NCBI GenBank assembly: GCA_000277545.1
Contig: AKXM01000013.1
Coordinates: forward strand, 48,879 to 112,878
Direction of reading: 5' to 3'
DNA from: Enterobacter sp. Ag1
GTDB lineage: Bacteria; Pseudomonadota; Gammaproteobacteria; Enterobacterales; Enterobacteriaceae
DNA: 64,000 bases
The notes beneath the pieces are model-generated. The model was not told the DNA's origin, searched no databases, and saw only the letters and a program-made list of their open reading frames with translations. A program made the translations under genes and the position numbers. Shown here in pieces: positions 52,608 to 63,983 of this stretch (position 1 is the stretch's first letter; every line of letters starts with the position of its first letter).

Positions 52608-52689
52608 GGATTCTTGTTCTCCTTATCGTTTTTAGGGTTCCCGAAGCAAAAATAGCCACCATCCTTCAGTATAAGGGTTTAACTTCAAT

Positions 52690-52724
52690 AAAGAGACAAG
52701 GCGCCCCCAGAGCGCCTTGTAAGT
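52690..52724 (-). terminator. Rho-independent terminator of metH
   Basis: ACAAGGCGC (52696-52704) pairs with GCGCCTTGT (52712-52720) around a 7-base loop, with CTCTTTATT following on the minus strand. Confidence 0.85.
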
Positions 52725-52751
52725 TGTAAGGAAAGATAACAGGTTTGTGAG

Positions 52752-55700
52752 TCAGTCGGCGTCGTACCCGAGGTTCGGCGCAAGCCAGCGTTCGACCTCG
52801 CTGACCGGCATGCCTTTGCGTCGGGCGTAATCTTCGACCTGGTCGCGCTGAATTTGCGCGACGGCGAAGTACTTGCTGTCCGGGTGGCTGAAGTACCAGC
52901 CGGAAACAGACGCACCGGGCCACATGGCGTAAGACTCGGTGAGCTTCATGCCAATCACGTTTTCGACGTCCAGCAGCGCCCAGATGGCCGCTTTTTCCGT
53001 GTGCTCCGGGCAGGCCGGGTAGCCCGGTGCCGGGCGAATGCCTTGGTAATTCTCGCGAATCAGTTCCTCGTTGCTGAGGTTTTCCGTGGCCGCGTAGCCC
53101 CAGTAAACTTTACGCACGCGCTCGTGCAGATATTCAGCAAAAGCTTCGGCCAGGCGGTCGGCAACCGCTTTCACCATGATTTTGTTGTAATCATCGTGCT
53201 GCGCATCGTAGGCACCCGCCAGCGCGTCTTCTTCAATACCACCGGTGACCGCAAAAGCACCGATGTAGTCGGCTTTACCGCTGTGTTTAGGCGCCACAAA
53301 ATCGGCAATGCAGTAGTTCGGGAAGCCGTTCTTTTCCGTTTGCTGGCGCAGATGGCGGCTGAAGCCTTTCACCTGAGAGCGTGTTTCATCGGCATAAATC
53401 TCCACGTCGTCCCCCACGCGATTCGCCGGGAACAGGCCGACCACGCCGCGCGGCGTCATTGTTTTCGTCCGGTGGAGCATGTCCAGCATGTCGTTAGCGT
53501 CTTTAAACAGCCGTTTTGCCTCCTCGCCAACAACCTCATCTTCCAGAATGCGCGGATATTTTCCGGCCAGCGACCAGGTCATGAAGAACGGCGTCCAGTC
53601 GATGTAGTTCCTCAGCGTTTCAATGCTGGCGGTCACTTCCTGCACGCCCAGCCGGTGCGGAACCGGAGGCGTGTAGTTTTCCCAGTCGAAAGGCAGATCG
53701 TTATCCCGCGCGACTTCCAGCGTAACCGGCGGCGTGCGCGGTTTTTTACGCGCGTGCTGCGTACGAACAACTTCGTATTCTTTGCGGGTGCGGGCGACAA
53801 ATTCATCGCGCTGGGTTTCTGAAAGCAGAGCAGAAACCACGCCGACGGTGCGCGAGGCGTTCTGCACGTAGACGGTTGGCCCGCTGTAGTTCTGCTCTAT
53901 TTTCACCGCCGTGTGGGCTTTTGACGTAGTTGCCCCGCCGATCAGCAGCGGCAGCGTAAAGCCCTGCCGCTCCATCTCTTTGGCCACGTTGACCATTTCG
54001 TCCAGCGACGGGGTGATAAGCCCGGACAGGCCAATGATATCGGCCCCCACTTCACGGGCGGTTTTCAAAATTTTCTCGCCGGGCACCATCACGCCAAGAT
54101 CGATAATCTCGTAGTTGTTACATTGCAGCACTACGCCGACGATGTTCTTGCCGATGTCATGGACGTCGCCTTTGACGGTCGCCAGCACGATTTTACCGTT
54201 GCTGCTGCCCTGCTCTTTGCTGGCTTCGATGTACGGCTCAAGGTAAGCCACCGCCTGCTTCATCACGCGAGCCGATTTCACCACCTGCGGCAGGAACATT
54301 TTCCCTTCGCCGAACAAATCCCCCACCACGTTCATTCCCGCCATCAGCGGGCCTTCAATCACTTCTATTGGGCGAGTCGACTGCTGGCGGGCCTCTTCGG
54401 TATCCGCTTCGATAAACTCGGTGATGCCTTTCACCAGCGAATACTCGAGACGTTTCACTACGTCCCAGCTACGCCACTCCGCCAGTTGAGCATTGGCGCC
54501 GTCATCGCTTTTGCTGCCGCGATATTTTTCGGCCAGCTCCAGCAGACGTTCGGTGCTGTCGTCGCGGCGGTTGAGAATGACGTCTTCGACGGCATCCCGC
54601 AGTTCAGCCGGAAGATCGTCGTATATCGCCAGTTGCCCGGCGTTGACGATCCCCATGTCCATGCCGTTGCGAATTGCGTAGTAAAGGAATACCGCGTGGA
54701 TGGCCTCGCGCACCGGCTCGTTGCCGCGGAAAGAGAAGGAGACGTTAGACACGCCGCCGGAGATCATCGCATGGGGCAGCTCGCGCTTAATATCTTCGCA
54801 GGCGCCGATAAAATCCTGGGCGTAGTTGTTGTGTTCTTCGATGCCGGTCGCCACCGCGAAGATGTTCGGGTCAAAGATGATGTCTTCCGGCGGGAAGCCC
54901 ACCTCTTCGGTAAGAATTTTATAGGCCCGGCGGCAAATCTCGATTTTACGCTCTCGCGTATCGGCCTGGCCCATTTCATCGAACGCCATCACCACCATCG
55001 CCGCGCCGTAGCGGCGTACCAGCTTCGCATGATGGATAAACGGCTCAGTGCCTTCTTTCATGGAAATAGAGTTAACGATGCCTTTGCCCTGAATGCACTT
55101 CAGCCCTTTCTCGATCACCTCCCATTTCGAGGAGTCGATCATGATGGGCACCCGGGCGATATCCGGCTCACCGGCAATCAGGTTCAGGAAACGCACCATC
55201 GCCGCTTCGGCGTCGAGCATTCCCTCGTCCATGTTGATGTCGATGATCTGCGCGCCGCTGGCCACCTGCTGCAGCGCCACGTCCAGCGCTTCGCTGTATT
55301 TCTCTTCTTTGATCAGACGCTTAAACTTTGCCGAGCCGGTAACGTTGGTGCGTTCCCCGACGTTAACGAACAGGCTATCCGCGCCGATATTCAGCGGCTC
55401 AAGCCCGGCGAGGCGACAGGCAACCGGCAGATCGGGGAGTTTACGCGGCGCAACGCCTGCTACCGCCGCGCTCATTGCGGCGATATGCGCAGGCGTCGTC
55501 CCGCAACAGCCGCCGACAATGTTCAGGAATCCGGCCTGCGCCCATTCCCCAATCTGCTGCGCCATCACGTCCGCATCAAGGTCGTATTCACCAAAAGCGT
55601 TTGGCAGACCAGCATTAGGGTGAGCCGTCACGTAGCACTCGGCAATGCGTGACAGTTCAGCCACGTACTGTCGCAGTTCGTCCGGCCCCAGCGCGCAGTT

Positions 55701-56435
55701 AAGTCCGAAAGAGAGCGCGTCGGCGTGGCGCAGGGAGTTATAGAAAGCTTCCGTCGTCTGACCGGAAAGCGTACGGCCTGACGCATCGGTAATGGTGCCG
55801 GAAATCATGATCGGCAGATCAACGCCAAGCGCTTCAAACTCCGCCTTTACGGCGAAGATGGCGGCTTTGGCATTCAGGGTGTCGAAGACCGTCTCGATCA
55901 TGATCAGATCGGCCCCGCCCTCCACCAGCGCTTTGGTCGATTCACGGTAAGCGGCGACCAGCTGATCAAAGGTGATGTTGCGGAAGGCCGGGTCGTTCAC
56001 GTCTGGAGAAATTGATGCCGTGCGGTTGGTCGGGCCAAGCACACCGGCGACGTAACGCGGTTTTTCCGGCGTACGGGCCGTCCATTCGTCGGCACAGGAA
56101 CGCGCCAGCTTAGCGGCTTCGTAGTTAATTTCCGCCGACAGCGACTCCATTTGGTAGTCCGCCATTGCAATGGTGGTGGAGTTAAAGGTGTTGGTTTCAA
56201 CGATGTCGGCGCCAGCTTCAAAGTAGGCATAGTGAATCGCGGCGATAATTTCCGGTTTGCTGAGCACCAGCAGGTCATTGTTGCCTTTAAGATCACACGG
56301 CCAGTCGGCAAAACGCTCGCCGCGGAAATCACTCTCATCAAGGCGGTAGCTTTGGATCATGGTCCCCATGCCGCCGTCCAGCACCAGAATGCGCTCACTC
56401 AGTTGTTGCTTCAGCTTCTCTACGTTGTTGCTCAC
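52752..56435 (-). CDS. metH: Cobalamin-dependent methionine synthase
   Basis: 1227 residues (E. coli 1227). Domains in order: homocysteine-binding barrel (about 2-325) with zinc cysteines in G-L-N-C-A and G-G-C-C-G-T-T; folate barrel (about 355-615); cobalamin cap and Rossmann domains (about 650-895) with the cobalt-ligating His in D-V-H-D-I-G-K-N; and the S-adenosylmethionine activation domain (about 900-1227) with R-x-x-x-G-Y. Transfers a methyl group from methyltetrahydrofolate to homocysteine. Divergent from iclR. Confidence 0.98.
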   Translation of the reverse strand: MSNNVEKLKQQLSERILVLDGGMGTMIQSYRLDESDFRGERFADWPCDLKGNNDLLVLSKPEIIAAIHYAYFEAGADIVETNTFNSTTIAMADYQMESLSAEINYEAAKLARSCADEWTARTPEKPRYVAGVLGPTNRTASISPDVNDPAFRNITFDQLVAAYRESTKALVEGGADLIMIETVFDTLNAKAAIFAVKAEFEALGVDLPIMISGTITDASGRTLSGQTTEAFYNSLRHADALSFGLNCALGPDELRQYVAELSRIAECYVTAHPNAGLPNAFGEYDLDADVMAQQIGEWAQAGFLNIVGGCCGTTPAHIAAMSAAVAGVAPRKLPDLPVACRLAGLEPLNIGADSLFVNVGERTNVTGSAKFKRLIKEEKYSEALDVALQQVASGAQIIDINMDEGMLDAEAAMVRFLNLIAGEPDIARVPIMIDSSKWEVIEKGLKCIQGKGIVNSISMKEGTEPFIHHAKLVRRYGAAMVVMAFDEMGQADTRERKIEICRRAYKILTEEVGFPPEDIIFDPNIFAVATGIEEHNNYAQDFIGACEDIKRELPHAMISGGVSNVSFSFRGNEPVREAIHAVFLYYAIRNGMDMGIVNAGQLAIYDDLPAELRDAVEDVILNRRDDSTERLLELAEKYRGSKSDDGANAQLAEWRSWDVVKRLEYSLVKGITEFIEADTEEARQQSTRPIEVIEGPLMAGMNVVGDLFGEGKMFLPQVVKSARVMKQAVAYLEPYIEASKEQGSSNGKIVLATVKGDVHDIGKNIVGVVLQCNNYEIIDLGVMVPGEKILKTAREVGADIIGLSGLITPSLDEMVNVAKEMERQGFTLPLLIGGATTSKAHTAVKIEQNYSGPTVYVQNASRTVGVVSALLSETQRDEFVARTRKEYEVVRTQHARKKPRTPPVTLEVARDNDLPFDWENYTPPVPHRLGVQEVTASIETLRNYIDWTPFFMTWSLAGKYPRILEDEVVGEEAKRLFKDANDMLDMLHRTKTMTPRGVVGLFPANRVGDDVEIYADETRSQVKGFSRHLRQQTEKNGFPNYCIADFVAPKHSGKADYIGAFAVTGGIEEDALAGAYDAQHDDYNKIMVKAVADRLAEAFAEYLHERVRKVYWGYAATENLSNEELIRENYQGIRPAPGYPACPEHTEKAAIWALLDVENVIGMKLTESYAMWPGASVSGWYFSHPDSKYFAVAQIQRDQVEDYARRKGMPVSEVERWLAPNLGYDAD

Positions 56436-56589
56436 GCCTCACTCCCACCTGTTTTCCCTGCCTGACGGATATGCCATCCCATACTTGCACAATCTATAGG
56501 GTCGTAAAAGCCGCATATCGGGAACATGAGATTTTCAGCATCACTCCTCCGATCAGTCTGAGTAGCGGTTGCAAATTCGCCAAATAAAA

Positions 56590-56604
56590 CGAAAATGATT
56601 TCCA
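56590..56604. promoter_or_regulatory. Putative IclR operator at its own promoter
   Basis: CGAAAATGATTTCCA agrees with the palindromic IclR consensus TGGAAATNATTTCCA at 12 of 14 defined positions and ends 22 bases before the iclR ATG, fitting autorepression. Confidence 0.7.
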
Positions 56605-56626
56605 CGATACGAAAAAGGAGTCCGGT

Positions 56627-57460
56627 ATGGTTGCTACAGTCCCCGCTAAACGAGGTAAGAAACCCCGCACCGCCGCCGCTGCGGCTCCGGCTGCCACCGG
56701 GCAAGTGCAGTCCCTGACCCGCGGCCTTAAGCTGCTGGAGTGGATTGCCGAATCTGACGGCAGCGTGGCGCTCACCGAGCTTGCCCAGCAGGCTGGTTTG
56801 CCCAATTCCACCACCCATCGCCTGCTCACCACGATGCAGCAGTTAGGCTTTGTGCATCAGGTGGGCGATCTTGGCCACTGGACGATTGGCGCGCACGCAT
56901 TTGTCGTCGGCAGCAGCTTCCTGCAAAGCCGCAATCTGCTGGCCATTGTGCACCCTATTCTGCGCAAACTAATGGAAGCCTCCGGCGAAACCGTCAACCT
57001 CGCGGTACTCGACAAGAGCGATCACCAGGCAATTATTATCGACCAGGTTCAGTGCACGCAGCTGATGCGTATGTCAGCACCTATTGGCGGCAAGCTGCCG
57101 ATGCACGCATCCGGCGCGGGCAAGGCGTTTCTGGCTCAGCTAAACGACGACGAACTGACGGGCCTGCTGCACCGCAAAGGTCTGCACAGCTACACGCCAG
57201 CCACGCTGACTTCGCCGCTGCATTTAAAAGAAGATTTAGCGCAAACCCGCAAGCGCGGTTATTCATTTGACGATGAAGAGCATGCCCTGGGGCTGCGCTG
57301 TGTGGCTTCGTGCATCTACGATGAACACCATGAGGCATTCGCGGCGATCTCTATTTCTGGCCCGATTTCACGCATCACCGATGACCGCGTGACCGAGCTG
57401 GGTGCGCTGGTGATCAAAGCCGCGAAGGACATTACTCTGGCTTACGGCGGCGGGCGCTAG
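56627..57460 (+). CDS. iclR: Acetate operon repressor IclR
   Basis: 277 residues (E. coli 274). A basic Lys/Ala-rich N-terminal arm (1-25), winged helix-turn-helix (about 28-88; [15 protein letters not shown]), then the GAF-like effector domain that senses glyoxylate and pyruvate ([18 protein letters not shown]). Represses aceBAK. Ends with a 3-base overlap with the convergent aceK stop. Confidence 0.97.
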   Translation: MVATVPAKRGKKPRTAAAAAPAATGQVQSLTRGLKLLEWIAESDGSVALTELAQQAGLPNSTTHRLLTTMQQLGFVHQVGDLGHWTIGAHAFVVGSSFLQSRNLLAIVHPILRKLMEASGETVNLAVLDKSDHQAIIIDQVQCTQLMRMSAPIGGKLPMHASGAGKAFLAQLNDDELTGLLHRKGLHSYTPATLTSPLHLKEDLAQTRKRGYSFDDEEHALGLRCVASCIYDEHHEAFAAISISGPISRITDDRVTELGALVIKAAKDITLAYGGGR

Positions 57461-59199
57461 CCCGCTCGCTTCACTTCCCCAAACCGCTGGCTGAAGCGCT
57501 GGCGGCGGCGATAAGCATAAACATCTTCGACATAGCCACCGCGGATGCGAGTTTGCAAAGCGCGCCAAAATTCAGCGCGGAACAGGTCGGCGTGCATTTC
57601 ATCGAATAGCGGGCGAATGCGTTTGTCTGCACAAAGATAGTGCCGGAACTCTTCCGGGAAAACATCTCCGGGCGAGATGCTGTACCACGGCTCCGAAGAG
57701 AGTTCATCTTCCGGGTAACGCGGCGGCGGAATATCCCGGAAATTCACCTCGGTCATGTAGCAAATTTCATCGTAATCGTAGAACACCACCCGCCCGTGAC
57801 GCGTCACGCCAAAGTTTTTAAATAGCATGTCGCCAGGGAAGATATTGGCTGCCGCCAGTTGACGAATGGCATTGCCGTACTCTTCCACCGCATCCCTTAA
57901 CTGCTGGCCTTCTACCTGCTCCAGCCACAGGTTAAGCGGCACCATTCGCCGCTCAATGTAGAGATGGCTGATGGCAATGCGGTCGCCAAGATCGGTCAGT
58001 TTTTCAGGCACTTCTTCAAGCAGCAGCGACATGAGGTCGGCACTTATCTGCCGCTTATCCAGCACGAAGTTTTCAAACTCCTGCGTATCCGCCATGCGCC
58101 CCACGCGGTCGTGCTCTTTTACCAGTTGGTAGCAGGCACGGACCCTTTCGGCGGTGACTTCTTTTTGTGGCGCGAATTTGTCTTTTATCACTTTAAACAC
58201 GCGATCGAAGCCCGGCAGCGTGAACACCAACATCACCATGCCGCGTATGCCGGGTGCCTCAATAAACTGCTCGGCCGTGCTGTGAATGTAGGTCAGATAT
58301 TCGCGATAGCTTTCGGTTTTGCCGTGCTTCTGGCAGCCAATCGCCATGTACAGTTCGGCGGTAGTTTTTCCCGGTAGAATCTCGCGTAGCCACTCCACGA
58401 GCGCGGCGGGGAAAGGGGCATAAACCATGAAATAGGAACGCGCAAAGCCGAAAACGATACTGGCTTCGGGGGAGCTGGTCAGGCAGGTGTCTACCATTAA
58501 CCGGCCATCATCGGTGCGATGGATCGGCAATAAAAAGGGAATTTTTCCTCCCGGCAGAACCAGTTTGCCAACCAGCCAGGCGGCTTTATTGCGGTAAAAC
58601 AGTTCATTAGCCACTTCCAGCGTGGCCGTCCGCAATGTTTCTGCGCCGAAGGTTTCATGCAGATGGGCGAGGATAAACCCTACATCCCGCGCAATATCCT
58701 GCCAGGGCAGGCGCAGCGGGAGATCGGAGAGCAAGGTCGTGAGCAACGTCGTCCAGCCTTGCTCCGGGAAAAAAGTTTTTGCCAGTGGGCGAGGCAGCGG
58801 CCGAAGCTGTTTGCCTGCCTGGGAGCTGAAGATAAAAAGCCGCTCGGGAGTAAGCGAGCGGTGGTCGAAGAGCCGACAATAGACAGAATTAAAAAAGCTT
58901 TCGGCAATTTCAAAACGCGGGTAATCCGGCAGTAGCCGGGTGTATTGCTCTTTCACGCGCAGTAAAAAGGCCGCGTCGGTATTCTGCCCGCCGGTAATGC
59001 AGCGAAGCTGTTCTACGACGAGACCTACGTGGTGATCGTACAGGTTGATGCGGCTTTTCATCGCCTGTTGAACGGCGTGCCAGTCGGCCTGTTCAAAGCG
59101 CTGCTGGGCACCCGCGGTGACCTCCAGAAATCGACCGTATTGCGCGTCAAACCCCTGCAGGATGGTATGGGCAATTAACAGCTCCAGCCTGTGTGACAT
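57457..59199 (-). CDS. aceK: Isocitrate dehydrogenase kinase/phosphatase
   Basis: 580 residues (E. coli 578). Regulatory N-terminal part (about 1-310) and bifunctional kinase/phosphatase domain (about 315-580), with the ATP-loop-like A-P-Q-K-E-V-T region and D-Y-D-E-I-C-Y-M-T. Inactivates Icd by phosphorylation during growth on acetate to send isocitrate to AceA. Separated from aceA by a palindromic repeat. Confidence 0.96.
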   Translation of the reverse strand: MSHRLELLIAHTILQGFDAQYGRFLEVTAGAQQRFEQADWHAVQQAMKSRINLYDHHVGLVVEQLRCITGGQNTDAAFLLRVKEQYTRLLPDYPRFEIAESFFNSVYCRLFDHRSLTPERLFIFSSQAGKQLRPLPRPLAKTFFPEQGWTTLLTTLLSDLPLRLPWQDIARDVGFILAHLHETFGAETLRTATLEVANELFYRNKAAWLVGKLVLPGGKIPFLLPIHRTDDGRLMVDTCLTSSPEASIVFGFARSYFMVYAPFPAALVEWLREILPGKTTAELYMAIGCQKHGKTESYREYLTYIHSTAEQFIEAPGIRGMVMLVFTLPGFDRVFKVIKDKFAPQKEVTAERVRACYQLVKEHDRVGRMADTQEFENFVLDKRQISADLMSLLLEEVPEKLTDLGDRIAISHLYIERRMVPLNLWLEQVEGQQLRDAVEEYGNAIRQLAAANIFPGDMLFKNFGVTRHGRVVFYDYDEICYMTEVNFRDIPPPRYPEDELSSEPWYSISPGDVFPEEFRHYLCADKRIRPLFDEMHADLFRAEFWRALQTRIRGGYVEDVYAYRRRQRFSQRFGEVKRAG

Positions 59200-59207
59200 T
59201 TATTTCT

Positions 59208-59242
59208 CCCCTCACCCCGGCCCTCTCCCAAAGGAGAGGGGG
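59208..59242. repeat. Palindromic repeat between aceA and aceK
   Basis: CCCCTCACCCCGG followed by CCCTCTCCC-AAA-GGAGAGGG; the left 22 bases are the same as the left end of the malE-malF element at 37078. It is the same repeat family in another operon-internal spacer, where E. coli also has a hairpin that lowers aceK expression. Confidence 0.8.
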
Positions 59243-59256
59243 AAAATAAAGTTTGT

Positions 59257-60564
59257 TCAGAACTGCTCTTCTTCCGTCGAACCTGTCAGCGCCGTGACGG
59301 AAGAAGCGCCGCCCTGGATGACGGTGGTTACGCGGTCAAAATAGCCGGTGCCCACTTCCTGCTGGTGAGAAACGAAGGTGTAGCCTTCAGAAGCGGCGGC
59401 AAATTCAGGCTGCTGTACCTTCTCAACATAGTGGCGCATGCCCTCCCCCTGCGCATAAGAGTGCGCCAGATCGAACATGTTGAACCACATGCTGTGGATC
59501 CCCGCCAGGGTGATGAACTGGTATTTGTAACCCATGTCCGACAGTTCTTGCTGGAAGGACGCGATGGTTTTGTCATCGAGGTTTTTCTTCCAGTTAAACG
59601 ACGGCGAACAGTTATAGGCCAGCAGTTTGCCTGGGAAGCGCGCATGGATGGCTTCCGCGAAACGGCGGGCCTGGTCCAGGTCGGGTTTAGAGGTTTCACA
59701 CCAGACCAGGTCGGCATAAGGCGCGTAGGCGAGGCCGCGGCTGATAGCCTGCTCAATGCCAGCGCGTGTACGGTAGAAACCTTCCTGCGTGCGCTCACCG
59801 GTGATGAATTCGCGGTCGTATTCGTCGCAGTCGGAGGTGATCAGATCTGCCGCATCAGCATCGGTACGGGCGATCAGCAGCGTTGGAACCCCCATCACGT
59901 CAGCCGCCAGACGAGCAGCGGTCAGCTTCTGGATAGCTTCCTGAGTTGGGACCAGGACTTTGCCGCCCATGTGGCCGCATTTCTTCACGGAAGCCAGCTG
60001 GTCTTCAAAGTGCACCGCAGCGGCACCCGCCTGAATCATCGACTTCATCAGTTCGAAGGCGTTCAGCACGCCGCCAAAACCGGCTTCTGCATCGGCAACG
60101 ATAGGCAGGAAGTAGTCAATGTGGCGTGGATCGCCCGGTTCAATATTGGATGCCCACTGGATCTGATCCGCACGCTGGAAGCTGTTGTTGATCCGATCGA
60201 CAACCGCAGGGACAGAGTTCGCCGGGTAGAGCGACTGATCCGGGTACATGCTGGACGCCAGGTTAGCGTCCGCCGCAACCTGCCAGCCGGAGAGGTAGAT
60301 GGCTTCGATACCCGCTTTCGCCTGCTGTAAAGCCTGGCCGCCGGTTAACGCCCCCAGACTGTTTACGTAGCCTTTTTTCGACTCGCCGTGCAGCAGGCGC
60401 CAGAGTTTAGCCGCCCCGTGCTGCGCCAGAGTACACTCCGGGGTCAGCGAACCGCGCAGTTTCACGACGTCTTCTGCGCTATAGGTACGCTTAATGCCTT
60501 CCCAACGCGGCTGTGTCCAGTCTTGTTGTACTTGTTGAATCTGTTGGCTACGAGAGGTTTTCAT
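59257..60564 (-). CDS. aceA: Isocitrate lyase
   Basis: 435 residues (E. coli 434). TIM-barrel enzyme with the active-site loop K-K-C-G-H-M-G-G-K (Cys near 195), splitting isocitrate to glyoxylate and succinate. Lies 30 bases after aceB. Strong ribosome-binding site GGAG. Confidence 0.98.
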   Translation of the reverse strand: MKTSRSQQIQQVQQDWTQPRWEGIKRTYSAEDVVKLRGSLTPECTLAQHGAAKLWRLLHGESKKGYVNSLGALTGGQALQQAKAGIEAIYLSGWQVAADANLASSMYPDQSLYPANSVPAVVDRINNSFQRADQIQWASNIEPGDPRHIDYFLPIVADAEAGFGGVLNAFELMKSMIQAGAAAVHFEDQLASVKKCGHMGGKVLVPTQEAIQKLTAARLAADVMGVPTLLIARTDADAADLITSDCDEYDREFITGERTQEGFYRTRAGIEQAISRGLAYAPYADLVWCETSKPDLDQARRFAEAIHARFPGKLLAYNCSPSFNWKKNLDDKTIASFQQELSDMGYKYQFITLAGIHSMWFNMFDLAHSYAQGEGMRHYVEKVQQPEFAAASEGYTFVSHQQEVGTGYFDRVTTVIQGGASSVTALTGSTEEEQF

Positions 60565-60594
60565 TTCAGATGCTCCATTTTTATAGGGTTAGGT

Positions 60595-62193
60595 TCAGGC
60601 AAGCAGGCGGTAGCCCGGCAGCGTCAGGAAGTCGATTAACTCTTCTGAGGTGGTAATTTGTTCCATCAGCCGCGCAGCTTCATCGAAGCGTCCCTGGCTA
60701 AAACGCTGGTCGCCCAGCTCGTCCTGAATCACCAACATCTCTTCGGCAAGCATCTGGCGGAACAGCGCTTTCGTTACGGTCTGGCCGTTGCTTAGCGTCT
60801 TTTGGTGATGGATCCATTGCCAGATGGAAGTACGGGAAATTTCAGCGGTCGCAGCATCCTCCATCAGCCCGTAAATCGGTACGCAGCCGTTGCCGGAGGT
60901 CCACGCCTCGATGTACTGCACCGCAACGCGGATGTTGGCGCGCATACCTTCTTCGGTGCGCTCGCCAGGGCAAGGCTCAAGCAACTGCGCCGCGGTGATG
61001 GGTGCATCTTCGCTGCGGCTGATGTCCAGCTGGTTCTGGCGTTCGCCCAGCGCTTTGCCAAACACCTCAACAACCGTGTCCGCAAGGCCCGGATGCGCAA
61101 TCCAGGTACCATCATGGCCGTTATTGGCCTCCATCTCTTTGTCCGCTTTGACTTTGTTCAGTACCCATTCATTGCGAGCGCTGTCTTTGCTCGGGATAAA
61201 GGCCGCCATGCCGCCCATTGCAAATGCACCGCGACGATGACAGGTCTTGATCAGCAGCCGCGAGTAAGCGTTCAGGAAAGGTTTATCCATCGTCACGGAC
61301 TGCCTGTCCGGCAGGACGCGATCCGGGTGGTTTTTTAGGGTTTTGATGTAGCTGAAGATGTAGTCCCAGCGACCACAGTTCAGGCCCACGATGTGATCTT
61401 TCAGGGCGTGCAGGATCTCATCCATCTGGAATACCGCTGGCAGCGTTTCTATCAATAAAGTCGCTTTAATGGTGCCGCGTGGCAGATCGAAGCGATCTTC
61501 CGTGAAGCTGAATACTTCGCTCCACCAGGCCGCTTCCTGCCATGACTGGGTTTTGGGCAGATAGAAATAAGGGCCGCTGCCTTTAGCCAGAAGGGCATCC
61601 ACGTTGTGGAAGAAATAGAGCCCGAAGTCGAACAGGCTGCCAGGGATCGCTTCCCCGCGCCAGGTCACGTGTTTTTCAGGCAGATGCAGGCCGCGCACGC
61701 GGCAAACCAGTACCGCCGGGTCTGGCTTCAGCTGATAGATTTTTCCCGCTTCGTTTGTCCAGCTGATGGTGCCGTTTATCGCGTCGCGCAGGTTGATCTG
61801 CCCGTCAATGACTTTGCTCCAGCTCGGCGCCAGGGAATCTTCGAAGTCGGCCATAAAGACTTTTACGTTAGCATTCAGCGCGTTGATCACCATTTTTCGC
61901 TCAACCGGCCCGGTAATTTCTATCTTGCGGTCGAGCAGATCCTGCGGAATACCACGAATCTGCCAATCACTTTTACGAATGGAATCTGTTTCCGAATTGA
62001 AATCAGGAAGCTTTCCACCGTCGATGGCCTGCTGTTCAGCAATGCGAGATGCCAGCAGCTTATTGCGCTGTGGAGTAAAGCGGCTCACCAGCTCGCCGAG
62101 GAATTCTACGGCTTCCGGGGTGAGGATCTGCTTCTCTTGCTCACCAAACGGCTGGCTAAAGGCCAGCTCTTCGCTAACTGTCTGTTGTGTCAT
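60595..62193 (-). CDS. aceB: Malate synthase A
   Basis: 532 residues (E. coli 533). Condenses glyoxylate with acetyl-CoA. Catalytic Arg in V-C-R-V-R-G-L-H-L (near 167) and the core K-D-H-I-V-G-L-N-C-G-R-W-D-Y-I-F-S (near 270); catalytic Asp near 446 in the G-L-M-E-D-A-A-T region. First gene of aceBAK. Confidence 0.98.
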   Translation of the reverse strand: MTQQTVSEELAFSQPFGEQEKQILTPEAVEFLGELVSRFTPQRNKLLASRIAEQQAIDGGKLPDFNSETDSIRKSDWQIRGIPQDLLDRKIEITGPVERKMVINALNANVKVFMADFEDSLAPSWSKVIDGQINLRDAINGTISWTNEAGKIYQLKPDPAVLVCRVRGLHLPEKHVTWRGEAIPGSLFDFGLYFFHNVDALLAKGSGPYFYLPKTQSWQEAAWWSEVFSFTEDRFDLPRGTIKATLLIETLPAVFQMDEILHALKDHIVGLNCGRWDYIFSYIKTLKNHPDRVLPDRQSVTMDKPFLNAYSRLLIKTCHRRGAFAMGGMAAFIPSKDSARNEWVLNKVKADKEMEANNGHDGTWIAHPGLADTVVEVFGKALGERQNQLDISRSEDAPITAAQLLEPCPGERTEEGMRANIRVAVQYIEAWTSGNGCVPIYGLMEDAATAEISRTSIWQWIHHQKTLSNGQTVTKALFRQMLAEEMLVIQDELGDQRFSQGRFDEAARLMEQITTSEELIDFLTLPGYRLLA

Positions 62194-62295
62194 TCGGTTA
62201 CTCCTTCGTCTTATCCCGTCGAGACGGCCAAAAGTGAATCACGCACGGCTGTGCAGTTTTCATGCAACAGAATTAAGACTACTTGATGATTTTTT

Positions 62296-62332
62296 AAAAT
62301 CAAAAACAATTTCCATTTTTGATTTTAAATTG
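62296..62332 (-). promoter_or_regulatory. aceBAK promoter region with candidate IclR site
   Basis: AAAATCAAAAAC and TTTTTGATTTT are near-inverted repeats around AATTTCCA (62308-62315), the conserved half of the IclR box. The aceB start is about 110 bases downstream. Very AT-rich, suited to IHF. Confidence 0.5.
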
Positions 62333-62390
62333 ATTTATCATATTGATATTTATGAGATTAAAGTTTAATCAAGGCGGGAAGTGATTTTCA

Positions 62391-62421
62391 GAATAGAAAA
62401 AAGGCGCCGAAGGCGCCTGGA
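62391..62421 (-). terminator. Rho-independent terminator of metA
   Basis: AGGCGCC (62402-62408), loop GAA, GGCGCCT (62412-62418), then TTTTTTCTATTC on the minus strand. Confidence 0.9.
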
Positions 62422-62438
62422 ATGGGAAGCTGAAACGC

Positions 62439-63368
62439 TTAATCGAGCGTCGGGTTCATGTGGCGAAGGTCGAATGGCGTAATCTGGTAGACGTAGTAGT
62501 TCAGCCAGTTGGTGAACAGCAGATTACCATGGCTGCGCCAGGTCGCGTGAGGTTTCTTCGCCGGATCGTCTCCTGGGAAGTAGTTATACGGCACCTCTGG
62601 CTGAAGCCCCGCATCGACATCGCGGAAGTATTCGCCGGACAGCGTCAGCGCATCATATTCCGGGTGACCGGTTACGAACGCGATGCGCTTATCCCTGCTG
62701 CCAAACAGGTAGGCATCGCCCTGTTCTGTTTCGGCAAAGATCTCCAGATCGGTGTAGTCCCGGATCAGCTGCGCAGGGAAGTCGGCATAACGAGAATGAG
62801 GCGCCAGGAATGAATCATCAAAGCCGCGCGTCAGTAAAGCATGAGGCTGAGTAACATTGTGCTCGTAGACGCCAGAAAGTTTTTCATCTCGAGTTTGCTT
62901 TGGAATACCGTATAAAATATTCAGCGCGGCCTGGACGGCCCAGCAGACAAACAGCGTCGAGGTAACATGATCTTTGGCCCATTCCAGCACCTGCTGGATC
63001 TGCGGCCAGTAAGCCACATCATTAAATTCAACCAGCCCAAGCGGAGCGCCGGTGACGATCAATCCGTCATAGTTGTCGTGTTTAATGTCATCAAAATTAC
63101 AGTAAAAGTTATTGAGGTGCTCGCCAGGCGTATGGCGAGATTCACGGCTGTCGATGCGCAGCAGCTGGATATCCACCTGCAGTGGAGAGTTGGAGAGCAG
63201 CCGCAGGAACTGGTTTTCCGTCTCAATTTTCTTCGGCATCAGATTCAGGATCAGCACCTTTAACGGACGTATTTCCTGATTGCTGGCGCGCGATGTCGTC
63301 ATCACAAAGACGTTTTCTTCACGCAGGAAATTGACGGCTGGTAGCTCGTCCTGCACCCGAATCGGCAT
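62439..63368 (-). CDS. metA: Homoserine O-succinyltransferase
   Basis: 309 residues (E. coli 309). Catalytic Cys142 in F-V-C-W-A-V-Q-A, His235 and Glu237 in T-G-H-P-E-Y. First committed step of methionine synthesis. In E. coli it is unstable and heat-sensitive. The promoter carries four tandem MetJ boxes. K-12 has yjaA-yjaB between metA and rrnE; here the rrn terminators follow directly upstream. Confidence 0.97.
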   Translation of the reverse strand: MPIRVQDELPAVNFLREENVFVMTTSRASNQEIRPLKVLILNLMPKKIETENQFLRLLSNSPLQVDIQLLRIDSRESRHTPGEHLNNFYCNFDDIKHDNYDGLIVTGAPLGLVEFNDVAYWPQIQQVLEWAKDHVTSTLFVCWAVQAALNILYGIPKQTRDEKLSGVYEHNVTQPHALLTRGFDDSFLAPHSRYADFPAQLIRDYTDLEIFAETEQGDAYLFGSRDKRIAFVTGHPEYDALTLSGEYFRDVDAGLQPEVPYNYFPGDDPAKKPHATWRSHGNLLFTNWLNYYVYQITPFDLRHMNPTLD

Positions 63369-63387
63369 AACCTTATATCCTCAAAGC

Positions 63388-63419
63388 ATACGTTTAAACG
63401 TTTAGACATCCAGACACCT
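63388..63419 (-). promoter_or_regulatory. Four tandem MetJ (met) boxes of metA
   Basis: On the plus strand: ATACGTTT, AAACGTTT, AGACATCC, AGACACCT, contiguous 8-base units from 63388 to 63419. The consensus is AGACGTCT and MetJ dimers bind adjacent units cooperatively with S-adenosylmethionine. They begin 20 bases upstream of the metA start. Confidence 0.8.
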
Positions 63420-63580
63420 GACGATACCGAGTTTATGATTCAATGTCGAGTCAGAAGCGAAAAGGTGAAAATGTTTCATTTAAGAGTGATAGCCAAGAGC
63501 AGATGCTTACGCTGGATTGAAGACAGGAACTCAGTGAATAACTCTGTCGTAGAAAGCTAAAAATATGAAGGGTACAAAAA
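63420..63580. other. Spacer between metA promoter and rrn terminator array
   Basis: About 160 bases with no gene, repeat or recognisable RNA seen. Confidence 0.5.
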
Positions 63581-63583
63581 GCA

Positions 63584-63969
63584 AAAAACCCCGGCCTTTC
63601 GGTCGGGGTTAATGCTGATTTGATGCCTGGCCGTTCCCTACAATACGCGCATCATCCTGATACTCGCCCCTCCGGGGCCGCCGCACGCGGCGTTCAAAAT
63701 CATTACTAATGATTTTGTTCTCCTCTGGAGAGTGCTCACCAACAAAAAACAGACAAAACAAAAGGCCCAGTCTTTCGACTGAGCCTTTCGCTTTTATTTG
63801 ATGCCTGGCAGTTCCCTACAATACGCGTATCATCCTGATACTCGCCCCTCCGGGGCCGCCGCACGCGGCGTTCAAACGTGTTCCCCACACGTTTGTCGCA
63901 TGCCCATCCTCGTGCAGGGAATGGCCTGATACCACATAAACAAAAAACCCCAGCCATCAGGCTGAGGTT
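63584..63969 (-). terminator. Array of three terminators downstream of a ribosomal RNA operon
   Basis: Three hairpins read on the minus strand: 63946-63969 (AACCCCAGCC / GGCTGAGGTT), 63761-63788 (AAAGGCCCAGTC / GACTGAGCCTTT, nearly identical to E. coli rrnB T1), and 63587-63610 (AACCCCGGCC / GGTCGGGGTT). Each lies just after an ATGCCTGGC-type copy of the 5S 3' end. E. coli rrnB has two such terminators (T1, T2). Confidence 0.85.
63623..63876 (-). repeat. Tandem 76-bp repeats containing the 5S rRNA 3' end
   Basis: Unit A (63623-63698) and unit B (63801-63876) differ at only two bases seen by eye. Each starts with the complement of the 5S terminal sequence (ATGCCTGG), then ACAATACGCG, CGCCCCTCCGGGGCCGCC and GCACGCGGCGTTCAAA. 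They are 178 bases apart with a terminator between them. The pattern suggests duplication of a 5S-tail plus terminator unit. Confidence 0.85.
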
Positions 63970-63983
63970 TTCTGTTTTATTTG

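Noticed and set aside
54123..55652. 509-residue open frame antisense to metH
   Set aside because: Shadow of metH with the same low-complexity His/Arg/Phe composition and no ribosome-binding context.
63736..63957. 73-residue open frame in the rrn terminator array
   Set aside because: Made entirely of terminator and 5S-tail repeats.
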